Shown: positions 17,335 through 25,941 of the stretch, one piece after another
Layout: each line of letters begins with the position of its first letter
Position numbering within the stretch: position 1 is the stretch's first letter
Assembly: GCF_001514215.1 (NCBI RefSeq)
Contig: NZ_KQ948851.1
Coordinates: 367,434-431,433 of the forward strand
DNA: 64,000 nt
Source of the DNA: Streptomyces bungoensis
GTDB taxonomy: Bacteria > Actinomycetota > Actinomycetes > Streptomycetales > Streptomycetaceae
Direction of reading: 5' to 3'
Notes under the pieces: model-generated
Database searches by the model: none
What the model was told of the DNA's origin: nothing
What the model saw: only the letters and a program-made list of their open reading frames with translations
Made by a program: the position numbers and the translations under genes

Positions 17335-19403
17335 GCCGCCCGGACAAGCTCGAGTTCACCTCTCCCTCGGGCCGCCGCCGTGTCACCCCCGCCCGCTTCG
17401 GACCCGAGTCGCGCCGGGAGCGGCCGCTGCCCCAGCTGATCCGCAACTGCATGCTGGACGACGAGGGGCAGCAGTGCGTGCAGGTGCGGCTGTCGGCCGC
17501 CGACGCGGCCCGCCCGGCCGCCCGCGCCCTGCTGGACACCGAGGCGGGCACCGCCCTGCGGCTGCACCGGCTGCTCGAGGACACCGAGTACGGGCCCCTC
17601 TTCCCCCGGGTCGTCGGCTACGAGCCGGACACGGCCGAGCCGTTCCTGCTCTACGCCGCACCGCGCGGCCTGCCCGCCGCGCGGACCCAGGTGATGGCCG
17701 CCTCCGACCAGCAGCGCTTCACCCGGGACCTGATGCTGGCGCTGTGCCTGCTGGACGGCCAGGGCCTCGTGCCGCGCGGCCTCTCGCCCGCCACCGTGCT
17801 CTGGGACGGCGCCCGGGTGCAGCTGTGGGGCCTGGAGGCGGTGACCGGGACGGGGCAGCGGCGCACCCCGTGGGGCCGGCCGCCCTACTGCCCGCCCGAA
17901 CAGCGGCGCGGCGAGGGGCTCGCCGACCCCCGGGACGCGGTGTGGAGCGCGGCCCAGGTGCTCTACCGGCTGGTCACCGGGCGGCCGGGACCGGCCGACG
18001 GGCCCCCCGCCGACCTCGCCGAGCACCGGGTGCTCGACCGGACGCTGCGCCGCGCCTTCGCCCCCAGGGCCGCCGACCGGCCGACGCCCGCCCAGCTGCT
18101 CGACCTCGTGGCGCCGGGCGCCACCGGCCGCATCCGGCTCACCGTGCCCCCCGACGAGACACGCCCGCACCGGGAGGCCTTCGAGGAGGCGCTGCGCCTC
18201 AAACGGCAGTCCCCGCCCGCTCGTTCCGGCGACGACACGCCGGCCGGGCCCGGCGGCGGCGAGGTGCTCTGCCCGTACTGCCTGGAGAACATCCGGCTCG
18301 ACCTGTCGAAGCTGTTCGTCGCCGACGACACCCTGCAGTACCGGAAGAAACTGGACCCCGCCGGCATCACCAGCCTCGTCAGCCGGCACGACGCCATGCG
18401 CGCAGCCGTCCAGAAGTGCACGGCGAACCCGTCCTTCCCCGAGCACTTCATCCCGGTGCCCTACCTGACGTACGGCCGCCCGCTGACCGTCGCGATGGTC
18501 GGCCAGTCCTCCACCGGCAAGAGCCACCTGCTGACCCAGATGATCGCGGCCGTCACCGACGGCGGACTGGAGCCGTTCCGCCTGAAGTGGCAGTCCGTCA
18601 ACCCCGAGCAGCACGCCCGCTTCGTGCGGGAGCGGGTGCAGCCGCTGCGCGGCGGCAAGGTCCTCGACCACACGGCCGCCCTCAGCGACTTCGCCCGCTT
18701 CGTGGAGGCGCTGCTGATCACCGACGCCCGCGGGCAGGTGCGTCCCGTCGGCTTCTTCGACCTCGGCGGCGAGGACCTGGTGCGCACCGACGCCGCGCTG
18801 CGGTTCCTGCTCGGCGTCGACGCCCTGATCTTCGTCGTCGACCCGGCGCTGGCCCTGCCCCTGCCGCAGCTCGACCACGTCCGGGAGCGCTGGGGCGTGG
18901 AGGTGAACCGGGACGGCGACCTGGCCTTCGGCACCGTCCTCGACCGGCTGCCGAAGAACGGCCCCTACCTGGACGTGCCCGCCGCGGTGGTGCTCGGCAA
19001 GGCGGACCTGCTCAGGTTCCAGCCCCCCGTCGACCGGTGGCTCGCCCGGCCGCCGGCCACCTCGCTCGACCCCGCGCTGGTGCGCGAGGAGAGCCGGGAC
19101 GTGTACGGGCTGCTGCGCCGGTACGCCGGCCAGGCGTGGCTGCGGCCCTTCGACGCGATCCGCCGCTGCACCCTGCACGTCGCGTCCGCGACCGGCGGCC
19201 AGGAGGCGGGCGGACGCTACCCGGCGGGCACCGAGCCGCGGCGGGTGCTGGAACCGCTGCTGGCACTGCTGGCGATGCACGGGCTGATCGACGTGCCGGG
19301 CGGCGCCGAGGCGCTCGCCGTCGGCGAGACGCCCGTGATCGAGGCGGTGCCGTGGGAGGAGACGGACGGGTCCGGGGGATCCGGGGGAGAGGAACGACAG
19401 TGA
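17331..19403 (+). CDS. Pseudokinase-GTPase fusion protein
   Basis: A 690-residue fusion. Residues about 40-262 follow a protein kinase C-lobe pattern (GLVPRGLSPATVLWDGARVQLWGLE, then PYCPPEQRRG and a D/AVWSAAQVLYRLVTG helix). The catalytic HRD Asp and DFG Asp are absent, so it is a pseudokinase. After a linker and a single CPYC motif (about residue 314), the second half carries a GTPase-type P-loop, GQSSTGKS (residues about 390-397). A Walker B-like strand, FFDLGGED, comes next, then a hydrophobic strand and an LGKADLL motif resembling the G4 specificity element. It matches the general plan of double-GTPase/TRAFAC families found with GAP1 proteins. The GTGA overlaps at both ends indicate translational coupling. 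Confidence 0.75.
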   Translation: MSRPDKLEFTSPSGRRRVTPARFGPESRRERPLPQLIRNCMLDDEGQQCVQVRLSAADAARPAARALLDTEAGTALRLHRLLEDTEYGPLFPRVVGYEPDTAEPFLLYAAPRGLPAARTQVMAASDQQRFTRDLMLALCLLDGQGLVPRGLSPATVLWDGARVQLWGLEAVTGTGQRRTPWGRPPYCPPEQRRGEGLADPRDAVWSAAQVLYRLVTGRPGPADGPPADLAEHRVLDRTLRRAFAPRAADRPTPAQLLDLVAPGATGRIRLTVPPDETRPHREAFEEALRLKRQSPPARSGDDTPAGPGGGEVLCPYCLENIRLDLSKLFVADDTLQYRKKLDPAGITSLVSRHDAMRAAVQKCTANPSFPEHFIPVPYLTYGRPLTVAMVGQSSTGKSHLLTQMIAAVTDGGLEPFRLKWQSVNPEQHARFVRERVQPLRGGKVLDHTAALSDFARFVEALLITDARGQVRPVGFFDLGGEDLVRTDAALRFLLGVDALIFVVDPALALPLPQLDHVRERWGVEVNRDGDLAFGTVLDRLPKNGPYLDVPAAVVLGKADLLRFQPPVDRWLARPPATSLDPALVREESRDVYGLLRRYAGQAWLRPFDAIRRCTLHVASATGGQEAGGRYPAGTEPRRVLEPLLALLAMHGLIDVPGGAEALAVGETPVIEAVPWEETDGSGGSGGEERQ

Positions 19404-21799
19404 GCGGATTCCAGGAGCGCGGCCCGGTGCACCAGGTCGTCTTCCGCTGGGACGGCAACCACGGCCGCCAGGTCACCGGCATGAGCGCCGTCGCCCACTC
19501 CTGCCCGGCCGAGCAGGCCGCGGAACTGGGCCGCGAACTCGGCCCGTTGCTGTGGGTGTCCGGTCCCGCGGCGGCCCGGCCGAGCGTCGTGCGCACCCTG
19601 TCCCGGGACGGCCGCCACGTCATGCTCGTACAGCGCTGGCCCACCACCGACCGGGGCGGCCGGCCGAGCACGGTCAGCCACGTCCTGGTCGGCCGTCCCC
19701 AGGCCCTGAAGACACGGCAGTGCATCGCCCTGGCCCACCGGGGCTTCAGCAACCGCGCGAAGGCGGAGGGGGCGTCGGGGCAGCAGCCGGAGATCGACTG
19801 CGCGGTCCTCGACGAGCTGGCGCGCCCCGCGCTGCCCCGCATGGTGGACCGGCTGCCGGACGTCAAGCACGCGCTGACCCTGGCCACGGCGGAACTGCTC
19901 CGCGATCCGCGGCAGCGGCTGTCGCTGCTGGTGGAGGAGGAGGCACCGGACGCCTGGCCGGACCCGGAGGCGGTGCCGCTGGTCTACTACGGACTGTTCA
20001 TGATCTTCGGCAACTGGCTGCCCCACGAGTGGACGTTCACCACGTACGACACGGTGGACACCCACCCCCTGCGGCTGATGTCCGTCCCGCGCTGGGAACA
20101 GGACACCGGCGGACCCGGCCCGCTCGCCCGGGTGATGTGCCGCCCGCCCACCCGCGCGAGCTTCGCACAGCGTGCGGCGGGCCGGCTCGTGGAGCACCTG
20201 CTCGAGAACCCGCAGGCGCGTCCCGGCGTGCCGCACCTGGTCGACGACCTCCCCGACGGCGCGGCCCTGGGCTGGGAGCACCGCCGCGCCCTGCTCCAGG
20301 ACATCATCGACCACCGCGCCACCCGGAGGCGCACGGCGGAGGGACCCGGTCACCAGCCGGGCTCGGAGAGGGACTTCGGACGCGGCCCGGCGGCCGCGGG
20401 CAGCGCACCGGAGCGGGACCCGGGGGACGGCCGGCCCCAGCACCCGGCCCCGGCCACGGACCGGGAACCGGACCAGGGCCGCGGGCCGGCCGTGCACCAG
20501 ACGCGAGAACGGGACCGCGAACCGGACCGGGCCCCCGGAGCAGCCGTGCGTCAGGTCTGGGAAGGGGACGCTGGAGCAGAGCGGGTCCGCGGGCCGGCGC
20601 AGGTACGGGAGCGGGCCCAGGAACGGCCGCAGCCGCAGGAGCGGGCGTGGGCCGTGGCCGGCCCGGAGACGGGACCGGCGCCCGCGACGATGCCTCACAC
20701 CGCACCCCCGGGCGTGCCACCCGCGGAACCCCCTGCCGTACCCCCTGCCGGGCCACCTGCCGGGCCACCTGCCGGGCCGCCCGGCAGGCCGCACGCCGCG
20801 TCCGTCCCGCCCACCGGGTACGGGACCGCCGCACCGCTCGGACCGGCGCCGGACACCAGGTTCCCCGCCGCACCGCTCGGACCGGCGTCGGACACCGGTC
20901 TGCCCGCTGCCCCCGGGGCCGTCCCGCCCACCGCGTCCGTCCCGCCCACCGGGTACGGGACCGCCGCACCGCTCGGACCGGCGCCGGACACCGGACTGCC
21001 CGCCGTCCCCGGGGCCGTCCCGGCCGCCCGGGACCCGTACGCCCTGCACCGGGAGCTGCGCGAGCACCGGCGCACGGACGGCATGCGGCACAGTTACCTG
21101 ACGGCTGAACTCGCCGGGCACTCCGACGAGGCCCTCCTCGGCGAACTGCGGTCCGGGGAGCTGTCGCCGGACTCCCTGGAGCTGGTGCTGAACGAGCTGG
21201 GCAGGCCCGCCCGGCTCCAGGTGCGCGGCCCCGAGATGCGCGACGCGCTGTGCGCCCAGGTGCTCAGCCGGTCCCTGTACCTCCTCCCGGGGGACCCGGG
21301 CGCCGCGCAGCACACCTCGCAGGCGGCCGCGGCCCAGCGGGCGGCCAGGCTCTTCCACTGGGCCGTGGCCCCGTCGGCCCGGGACCCGCGGTATCTGCAC
21401 GACCTGCTGGAACTGTTCGAGTTCATGAACCGGGACCGCCGTCCCGCCACGGGCAACTGGCTCCGTGACGTCCTCGTCGAACCGCAGGGCGGCCAGGTGC
21501 CCGACCTGCCGCCGCAGGTGTGGAGCCGGATCCTGCGCAACGAGATGCGCAAGGGCGGCGCGCCCGCCGTCCCGCCGCCCTCCGGCTCCCCGCCGCACGC
21601 GGCCCGCACGGCCCACGCGGCCTCCCTGCCCCGGCCGGAATCGCCGGCACCGCCCGCACCCCCGGCCGGCGCCCGGCGGACGCCGGCCTTCGGGGTGCGG
21701 TTCGGGGACCTGACGAGCAGGCCCGGCTGCGTCGTCGGCAGCCTCCTGGGCCTGATGGGGGCCGTGCTCGTCGCGATCGTCGTGATCGCCGTCGTGTGA
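19400..21799 (+). CDS. GAP1-like GTPase-associated protein with C-terminal membrane helix
   Basis: A 799-residue protein whose first ~300 residues resemble the N-terminal domain of GTPase-associated protein 1 families (a beta-rich start, VHQVVFRWDGNHGRQVTGMS, then VSHVLVG and a FMIFGNWLPHEWTFTTYD core). Residues about 310-540 are low-complexity Pro/Gly/Arg sequence, including a 135-base duplicated block. A helical domain follows at about 555-700. The protein ends in one hydrophobic helix of about 20 residues at the very C-terminus, suggesting a tail anchor. The GTG at 19400 overlaps the GTPase stop (GTGA). The role proposed is partner or regulator of the upstream GTPase, inferred from gene order. 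Confidence 0.7.
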   Translation: MSGFQERGPVHQVVFRWDGNHGRQVTGMSAVAHSCPAEQAAELGRELGPLLWVSGPAAARPSVVRTLSRDGRHVMLVQRWPTTDRGGRPSTVSHVLVGRPQALKTRQCIALAHRGFSNRAKAEGASGQQPEIDCAVLDELARPALPRMVDRLPDVKHALTLATAELLRDPRQRLSLLVEEEAPDAWPDPEAVPLVYYGLFMIFGNWLPHEWTFTTYDTVDTHPLRLMSVPRWEQDTGGPGPLARVMCRPPTRASFAQRAAGRLVEHLLENPQARPGVPHLVDDLPDGAALGWEHRRALLQDIIDHRATRRRTAEGPGHQPGSERDFGRGPAAAGSAPERDPGDGRPQHPAPATDREPDQGRGPAVHQTRERDREPDRAPGAAVRQVWEGDAGAERVRGPAQVRERAQERPQPQERAWAVAGPETGPAPATMPHTAPPGVPPAEPPAVPPAGPPAGPPAGPPGRPHAASVPPTGYGTAAPLGPAPDTRFPAAPLGPASDTGLPAAPGAVPPTASVPPTGYGTAAPLGPAPDTGLPAVPGAVPAARDPYALHRELREHRRTDGMRHSYLTAELAGHSDEALLGELRSGELSPDSLELVLNELGRPARLQVRGPEMRDALCAQVLSRSLYLLPGDPGAAQHTSQAAAAQRAARLFHWAVAPSARDPRYLHDLLELFEFMNRDRRPATGNWLRDVLVEPQGGQVPDLPPQVWSRILRNEMRKGGAPAVPPPSGSPPHAARTAHAASLPRPESPAPPAPPAGARRTPAFGVRFGDLTSRPGCVVGSLLGLMGAVLVAIVVIAVV
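20798..20991 (+). repeat. 135-base duplicated block in the GAP1-like gene
   Basis: A segment beginning GCGTCCGTCCCGCCCACCGG at 20798 recurs at 20933, a period of 135 bases. Each copy encodes PPTGYGTAAPLGPAPDT in a Pro/Ala-rich linker. Confidence 0.85.
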
Positions 21800-21817
21800 C
21801 GCCCGGCGGGGACCCGG

Positions 21818-22072
21818 CTACCGGTACCCGACGGTCACGGCGTCGCGAACACCGTGCGAGGGGAGGCTGATCCGCAGGACGTGACCGTCGGCGTCCCAGT
21901 GCCACGCCCGGTCCGACAGCCGGGTGCCGTCGGCGACCACCTGCCGCGGCGGCTGTTCCACCCCGAGGAAGGACACGGTGAAGGTACGGCGGCTCACCAG
22001 CCCCGGGAAGGTGCCCTTGGCCGGGCCGATCCTCAGCCGGTGCGCGTCCTCGTGCTCGGTGTAGCGGATTCA
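21818..22072 (-). pseudogene. 3' remnant of a GH31 glycosidase gene
   Basis: Reading the minus strand gives about 84 residues ending at a TAG (21818-21820). They include RYTEHEDAHRLRIGPAKGTF and then FTVSFLGVE and LRISLPSHG. This fits the C-terminal beta domain (DUF5110) of family 31 glycoside hydrolases such as alpha-glucosidases or alpha-xylosidases. The frame meets a stop immediately upstream, at the boundary with the transposase fossil. About 90% of the gene is therefore missing and no start remains. The fragment is not expected to make a functional product. Confidence 0.7.
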
Positions 22073-22193
22073 TGTCCTCGGTCCTCGTAGAGAAGGCACC
22101 GAACGATTCCGACGGTCACCGTCACGCGCACGAGGCAGGCACAAGGTGGCCACCGTCACCCGGCGAGCCACTGACCCTGCGCACCCGGAACCC

Positions 22194-22888
22194 GTCCGCT
22201 GCCCGAGGGTGCGGAGCCCACGACGGTGACGGTGTCGCGCGACGCGGCGGGACGCTGGTTCGTGTCCCTGCTGTGCGAGGACAGCATGGCCCCGGCCCCC
22301 GCCACCACGGCGGCCGTGGGCATCGACGCCGGGGTCACCTCCCTGGTGACCCTGTCCACCGGGGAGAAGGTCGCCAACCCGAAGCACGAGCGGCGTGACC
22401 GCGCCCGTCTGGCCCGTGCGCAGCGGGAGCTGCCGCGGAAGGCGAAGGGTTCGGCGAACCGGGAGAAGGCCCGGCGTCGCGTCGCCAAGGTCCACGCGCG
22501 GATCGCCGACCGGCGCCGCGACTTCCTGCACAAGCTGTCGACTCGTCTCGTCCGTGAGAACCAAATGGTCGTGATCGAGGACCTGACCGTCCGCAGTCTG
22601 CTGAAGAACCACTCGCTCGCTCGCGCGATCAGCGACGCATCGTGGACGGAACTGCGCTCCATGCTGGAGTACAAATGCGCCTGGTACGGGCGCGAACTCG
22701 TCGTGATCGACCGATGGTTCCCCAGTTCCAAGCTGTGCGGGGCCTGCGGCACGGTCCGCGGGAGGCTGCCGCTGAACGTCCGCGAGTGGACGTGCGACTG
22801 CGACACCACGCATGACCGCGACGTGAATGCGGCGCGCAACATCCTGCCCGCCGGGCTGGCGGCGTCTGCCTGTGGAGACGGTGTAAGA
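22194..22888 (+). pseudogene. tnpB: Truncated TnpB (IS605/IS1341-type) transposase fossil
   Basis: Similarity to TnpB begins in mid-protein (RPLPEGAEPTTVTVSRD) and ends at SACGDGV. The RuvC-like residues can be seen: Asp in VGIDAGV, Glu in VVIEDLTV and Asp in HDRDVNAARN. The normal N-terminal ~150 residues are absent, with an in-frame stop just upstream. The zinc ribbon is damaged: the first pair CGAC is present, but the second reads C-D-C instead of C-x-x-C, apparently one codon short. The sequence stays open downstream to 23128 but no longer matches TnpB. No TnpA partner was seen. The element is judged inactive. Confidence 0.85.
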
Positions 22889-23039
22889 CGCAAGTGGGTC
22901 ACCTTCAACTGGCCGGCGAACTCAACCGCTGCTCACCTACGACCGCAGGGTCGTCAAGCCCGACGTCGAGCGACTGAGGGCGGCCCAGCAGGCACTGATC
23001 GACGACGCGTCGCGGCCGGCCCCGGCCGGGTGCGCCTGA
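22887..23039 (+). pseudogene. 3' remnant of an unidentified gene
   Basis: In a frame different from the transposase, about 50 codons end at TGA 23037-23039. They include LLTYDRRVVKPDVERLRAAQ, which looks like the amphipathic C-terminus of a real protein. A TAA closes the frame at the junction with the transposase fossil. A strong terminator hairpin follows at the expected distance. The parent family was not recognised. Confidence 0.45.
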
Positions 23040-23051
23040 CCCGAAAGGTGC

Positions 23052-23083
23052 GCTCCGCCCGCCGTGCGAGCGGCGGGCGGAGC
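23052..23083 (+). terminator. Strong hairpin terminator
   Basis: A perfect 13-base-pair stem (GCTCCGCCCGCCG with its complement) closes a 6-base loop. It lies 13 bases after the stop of the remnant gene. Confidence 0.75.
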
Positions 23084-23214
23084 GGTGCACGCGGAAAACC
23101 GGTGGCGCCCGAGTGCGGGCGCACCTAGTGTGAGGCTCGCTTCAGGCAGTGGCTGTCCGCCGCTGCTGTCTGCCGCCGCTGTCGGCCGAGTTGGAAAACG
23201 GGAGGTGTTGACCG

Positions 23215-23286
23215 ATGACTGTCTCCGTGATGGGCGCTGCCCGCATCCAGGTACTCGTCAAGTCCACCTCCGTGGCCACCGGTTGA
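23215..23286 (+). CDS. Candidate 23-residue small ORF upstream of rsgA
   Basis: An ATG at 23215 sits 5 bases after GGGAGGTGTTG-type ribosome sequence and opens a 23-codon frame, beginning MTVSVMGAARIQVLVKS and ending at TGA. A short hairpin (CCGCGC-GCTGT-GCGCGG, 23292-23308) lies between it and rsgA. It could be a leader peptide involved in attenuation, or chance. It shows no known leader signature. Confidence 0.35.
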   Translation: MTVSVMGAARIQVLVKSTSVATG

Positions 23287-23337
23287 CCTGACCGCGCGCT
23301 GTGCGCGGCCCGGGGCCACCCCTGTGAAGGGTTTCCC

Positions 23338-24432
23338 TTGTCTTCCTCCTCCGCAGTCTTCTCCGCGCTCGCTCCCTACGGCTGGGACGAGGCCTGGGCC
23401 GACGCGTTCACCCCGTACGAGGCCGAAGGGCTGCTGCCCGGGCGGGTGATCCGCGTCGACCGCGGCCAGTGCGACGTGGCCACCGCGGACGGCGTGCTGC
23501 GCGCCGACACCGCGTTCGTCACCCCGCACGACCCGCTGCGCGTCGTGTGCACCGGTGACTGGGTCGCCGTCGAGCCCGGCGGCCATCCCCGCTACGTGCG
23601 CGCGTATCTGCCGCGCCGCACCGCCTTCGTGCGCTCCACCTCCTCCAAGCGCTCCGAGGGGCAGATCCTCGCCGCCAACGTCGACCACGCCGTCGTCGCC
23701 GTGTCCCTCGCCGTCGAACTCGACCTCGGGCGCGTCGAGCGGTTCCTCGCCCTCGCCTGGGAGTCCGGGGCGCAGCCCGTGGTCGTCCTCACCAAGGCCG
23801 ACCTCGTGCCGGATCCCGTGACGCTGGCGCATCTCGTGCAGGACGTGGAGACGAGCGCGCCCGGCGTGCCCGTGCTCACCGTCAGCGCGCTGCACGGCGA
23901 CGGCCTCGACGTGCTCGTCGCCCTCGTCGGCACGGGCACGTCCGTGCTGCTAGGGCAGTCCGGTGCCGGCAAGTCGACGCTGGCCAACGCGCTCGTCGGC
24001 GAGGACGTCATGGACGTACGGGCGGCCCGGGACGTCGACGGCAAGGGCCGGCACACCACGACCACCCGGAACCTGCTGCCGCTGCCCTCCGGCGGCGTGC
24101 TCATCGACACCCCGGGGCTGCGCGGGGTCGGCCTGTTCGACGCCGAGAGCGGGGTCGGGCAGGTGTTCTCCGAGATCGAGGAGCTGGCCGGGCGCTGCCG
24201 CTTCCAGGACTGCGCGCACGACACCGAGCCCGGCTGCGCGGTGCTCGCCGCCCTGGAGTGCGGCGAGCTGTCGGCGCGCCGCCTGGAGAGCTACCGCAAG
24301 CTCCTGCGGGAGAACCAGTGGATCGTCGCCAAGACCGACGCGCGGGTGCGTGCCGAGCTGCGGCGGGACTGGAAGCGGAAGGGGGCCCAGGGGCGCGCGG
24401 CGATGGAGGCCAAGCGGGGGCGGTGGTCGTGA
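23338..24432 (+). CDS. rsgA: Ribosome small-subunit biogenesis GTPase RsgA
   Basis: RsgA is a circularly permuted GTPase that helps late 30S subunit maturation. The 364-residue protein has an N-terminal OB-like domain, then G-motifs in permuted order: a TKAD motif first (about residue 155), later the P-loop GQSGAGKSTL (about 205-214) and an IDTPGL motif. The C-terminal zinc site is visible as CRFQDCAHDTEPGC. The start is TTG at 23338 after GAAGGG; no other in-frame start fits upstream. It stands alone, with the repair genes following on the same strand. Confidence 0.95.
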   Translation: MSSSSAVFSALAPYGWDEAWADAFTPYEAEGLLPGRVIRVDRGQCDVATADGVLRADTAFVTPHDPLRVVCTGDWVAVEPGGHPRYVRAYLPRRTAFVRSTSSKRSEGQILAANVDHAVVAVSLAVELDLGRVERFLALAWESGAQPVVVLTKADLVPDPVTLAHLVQDVETSAPGVPVLTVSALHGDGLDVLVALVGTGTSVLLGQSGAGKSTLANALVGEDVMDVRAARDVDGKGRHTTTTRNLLPLPSGGVLIDTPGLRGVGLFDAESGVGQVFSEIEELAGRCRFQDCAHDTEPGCAVLAALECGELSARRLESYRKLLRENQWIVAKTDARVRAELRRDWKRKGAQGRAAMEAKRGRWS

Positions 24433-24546
24433 CCGCCTCCGCGTCCTCCGTGCCCGTCCCCCCGCTCAGTGCCCGAGCCCGTGCCCGTGCTCCGTGTCCG
24501 ATTTCCGCCAGCCCGGGGCGCCGTCCCGGCCCACACTGGACTCGTG

Positions 24547-25941
24547 ATGGACGAGGACAGCAGGTACGAGGCGGTGCGCAGCCGGGACGGGCGGTTCGAC
24601 GGTGCGTTCTTCTTCGCCGTCGAGACGACCGGGATCTACTGCCGGCCCAGCTGCCCGGCGGTGACCCCGAAACGGCACAACGTGCGGTTCTTCGCGACCG
24701 CCGCCGCCGCGCAGCGCTCGGGTTTCCGGGCCTGCCGGCGGTGCCGGCCCGACGCCGTGCCCGGCTCCGCCGAGTGGAACGTCCGTGCCGACGCCGTGGG
24801 CCGGGCCATGCGCCTGATCGCCGACGGCGTCGTGGACCGCGAGGGCGTCGCCGGACTCGCGGCCCGGCTCGGCTACAGCGCCCGGCAGGTGCAGCGCCAG
24901 CTCACCGCCGAGGTCGGCGCCGGACCGGTCGCCCTGGCCCGGGCCCGGCGCGCCCACACCGCCCGGGTGCTGCTGCAGACCACGGGGCTGCCGGTCACCG
25001 AGGTCGCGTTCGCGTCCGGCTTCGCCAGCGTGCGGCAGTTCAACGACACCATCCGCGAGGTGTACGACGCGACGCCGACCGGGGTGCGGGCCACCGCACC
25101 CCGGGGCGGTGACGCCCGCCGGGCCGCCCCCGGCACCGGCATCCCCCTCCGGCTCGCCCACCGCGGCCCCTACCAGGCCGGCGCCGTCTTCGACCAGCTC
25201 GCGCGGGAGGCCGTACCCGGCGTCGAGGAGGTGAGCGGCGCCCCCGGCGGCCGCACCTACCGGCGCACCCTGCGGCTGCCCCACGGCACCGCGCTCGTCG
25301 CCGTCGCGGAGCGCCCCGGGGTGCCCCGGGCGGGCGGCGGCACGCATCCGGGCGGCTGGCTCGACGCCCGGCTGGAGCTGACCGACCCGCGGGACCTGGC
25401 CACCGCCGTACAGCGGCTGCGCCGGCTGCTCGACCTCGACGCCGACCCGTACGCGGTCGACGACCGGCTCGCCGCCGACCCGCGGCTCGCCCCCCTGGTC
25501 GCCGCCCGGCCCGGCCTGCGCTCACCCGGCGCCGTCGACCCGCTGGAGCCCGCCGTACGGGCGCTGGTGGGCGTGGCCGGCGCCGCGGACCTGGTCCGGC
25601 GCCACGGCAAGGCGCTCGACGCGCCCAGCGGGAGCCTCACCCACCTCTTCCCGGAGGCCGCCGCGCTCGCCGGGGCCGAACCGGGCGGCCCGCTGGGCGC
25701 GCTCGCCGCCGCCCTCGCCGACGGCACCGTACGACTCGACCCGGGCGCCGACCGGGACGCGACCGAGCGGGCCCTGCGCGCCCTGCCCGGCATGACCGCG
25801 GCCGCCGTCGCCACCCTGCGGGTCCGCGCCCTCGGCGACCCGGACGTGGCCCCGCCCGGCCTGGACGCCCCCGACGCCTGGCGCCCGTGGCGCTCCTACG
25901 CCGCCCGACACCTCTACGCAGCAGGAGAACTGACACCGTGA
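24547..25941 (+). CDS. Ada-AlkA fusion: methylphosphotriester sensor/regulator with degenerate AlkA domain
   Basis: A 464-residue protein with three parts. Residues 1-80 form the Ada N-terminal zinc domain (GIYCRPSC...FRACRRC), whose Cys accepts methyl groups from DNA phosphotriesters. Residues about 85-180 are an AraC-type HTH. The remainder matches AlkA 3-methyladenine glycosylase. The AlkA core looks damaged: the helix-hairpin-helix reads LPGMTAAAVAT rather than GIGxWTA. The stretch before WRPWRSYA is about 16 residues shorter than in E. coli AlkA and lacks the helix with the catalytic Asp. Regulator function is probably intact; glycosylase activity is doubtful. The stop overlaps the GTG of ogt by 4 bases. 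The start at 24547 was chosen over upstream codons because it begins the Ada domain. Confidence 0.85.
   Translation: MDEDSRYEAVRSRDGRFDGAFFFAVETTGIYCRPSCPAVTPKRHNVRFFATAAAAQRSGFRACRRCRPDAVPGSAEWNVRADAVGRAMRLIADGVVDREGVAGLAARLGYSARQVQRQLTAEVGAGPVALARARRAHTARVLLQTTGLPVTEVAFASGFASVRQFNDTIREVYDATPTGVRATAPRGGDARRAAPGTGIPLRLAHRGPYQAGAVFDQLAREAVPGVEEVSGAPGGRTYRRTLRLPHGTALVAVAERPGVPRAGGGTHPGGWLDARLELTDPRDLATAVQRLRRLLDLDADPYAVDDRLAADPRLAPLVAARPGLRSPGAVDPLEPAVRALVGVAGAADLVRRHGKALDAPSGSLTHLFPEAAALAGAEPGGPLGALAAALADGTVRLDPGADRDATERALRALPGMTAAAVATLRVRALGDPDVAPPGLDAPDAWRPWRSYAARHLYAAGELTP

Noticed and set aside
22190..23128. Functional TnpB with guide RNA
   Set aside because: N-terminus missing, zinc ribbon damaged and the right end does not continue as an element, so activity is unlikely.
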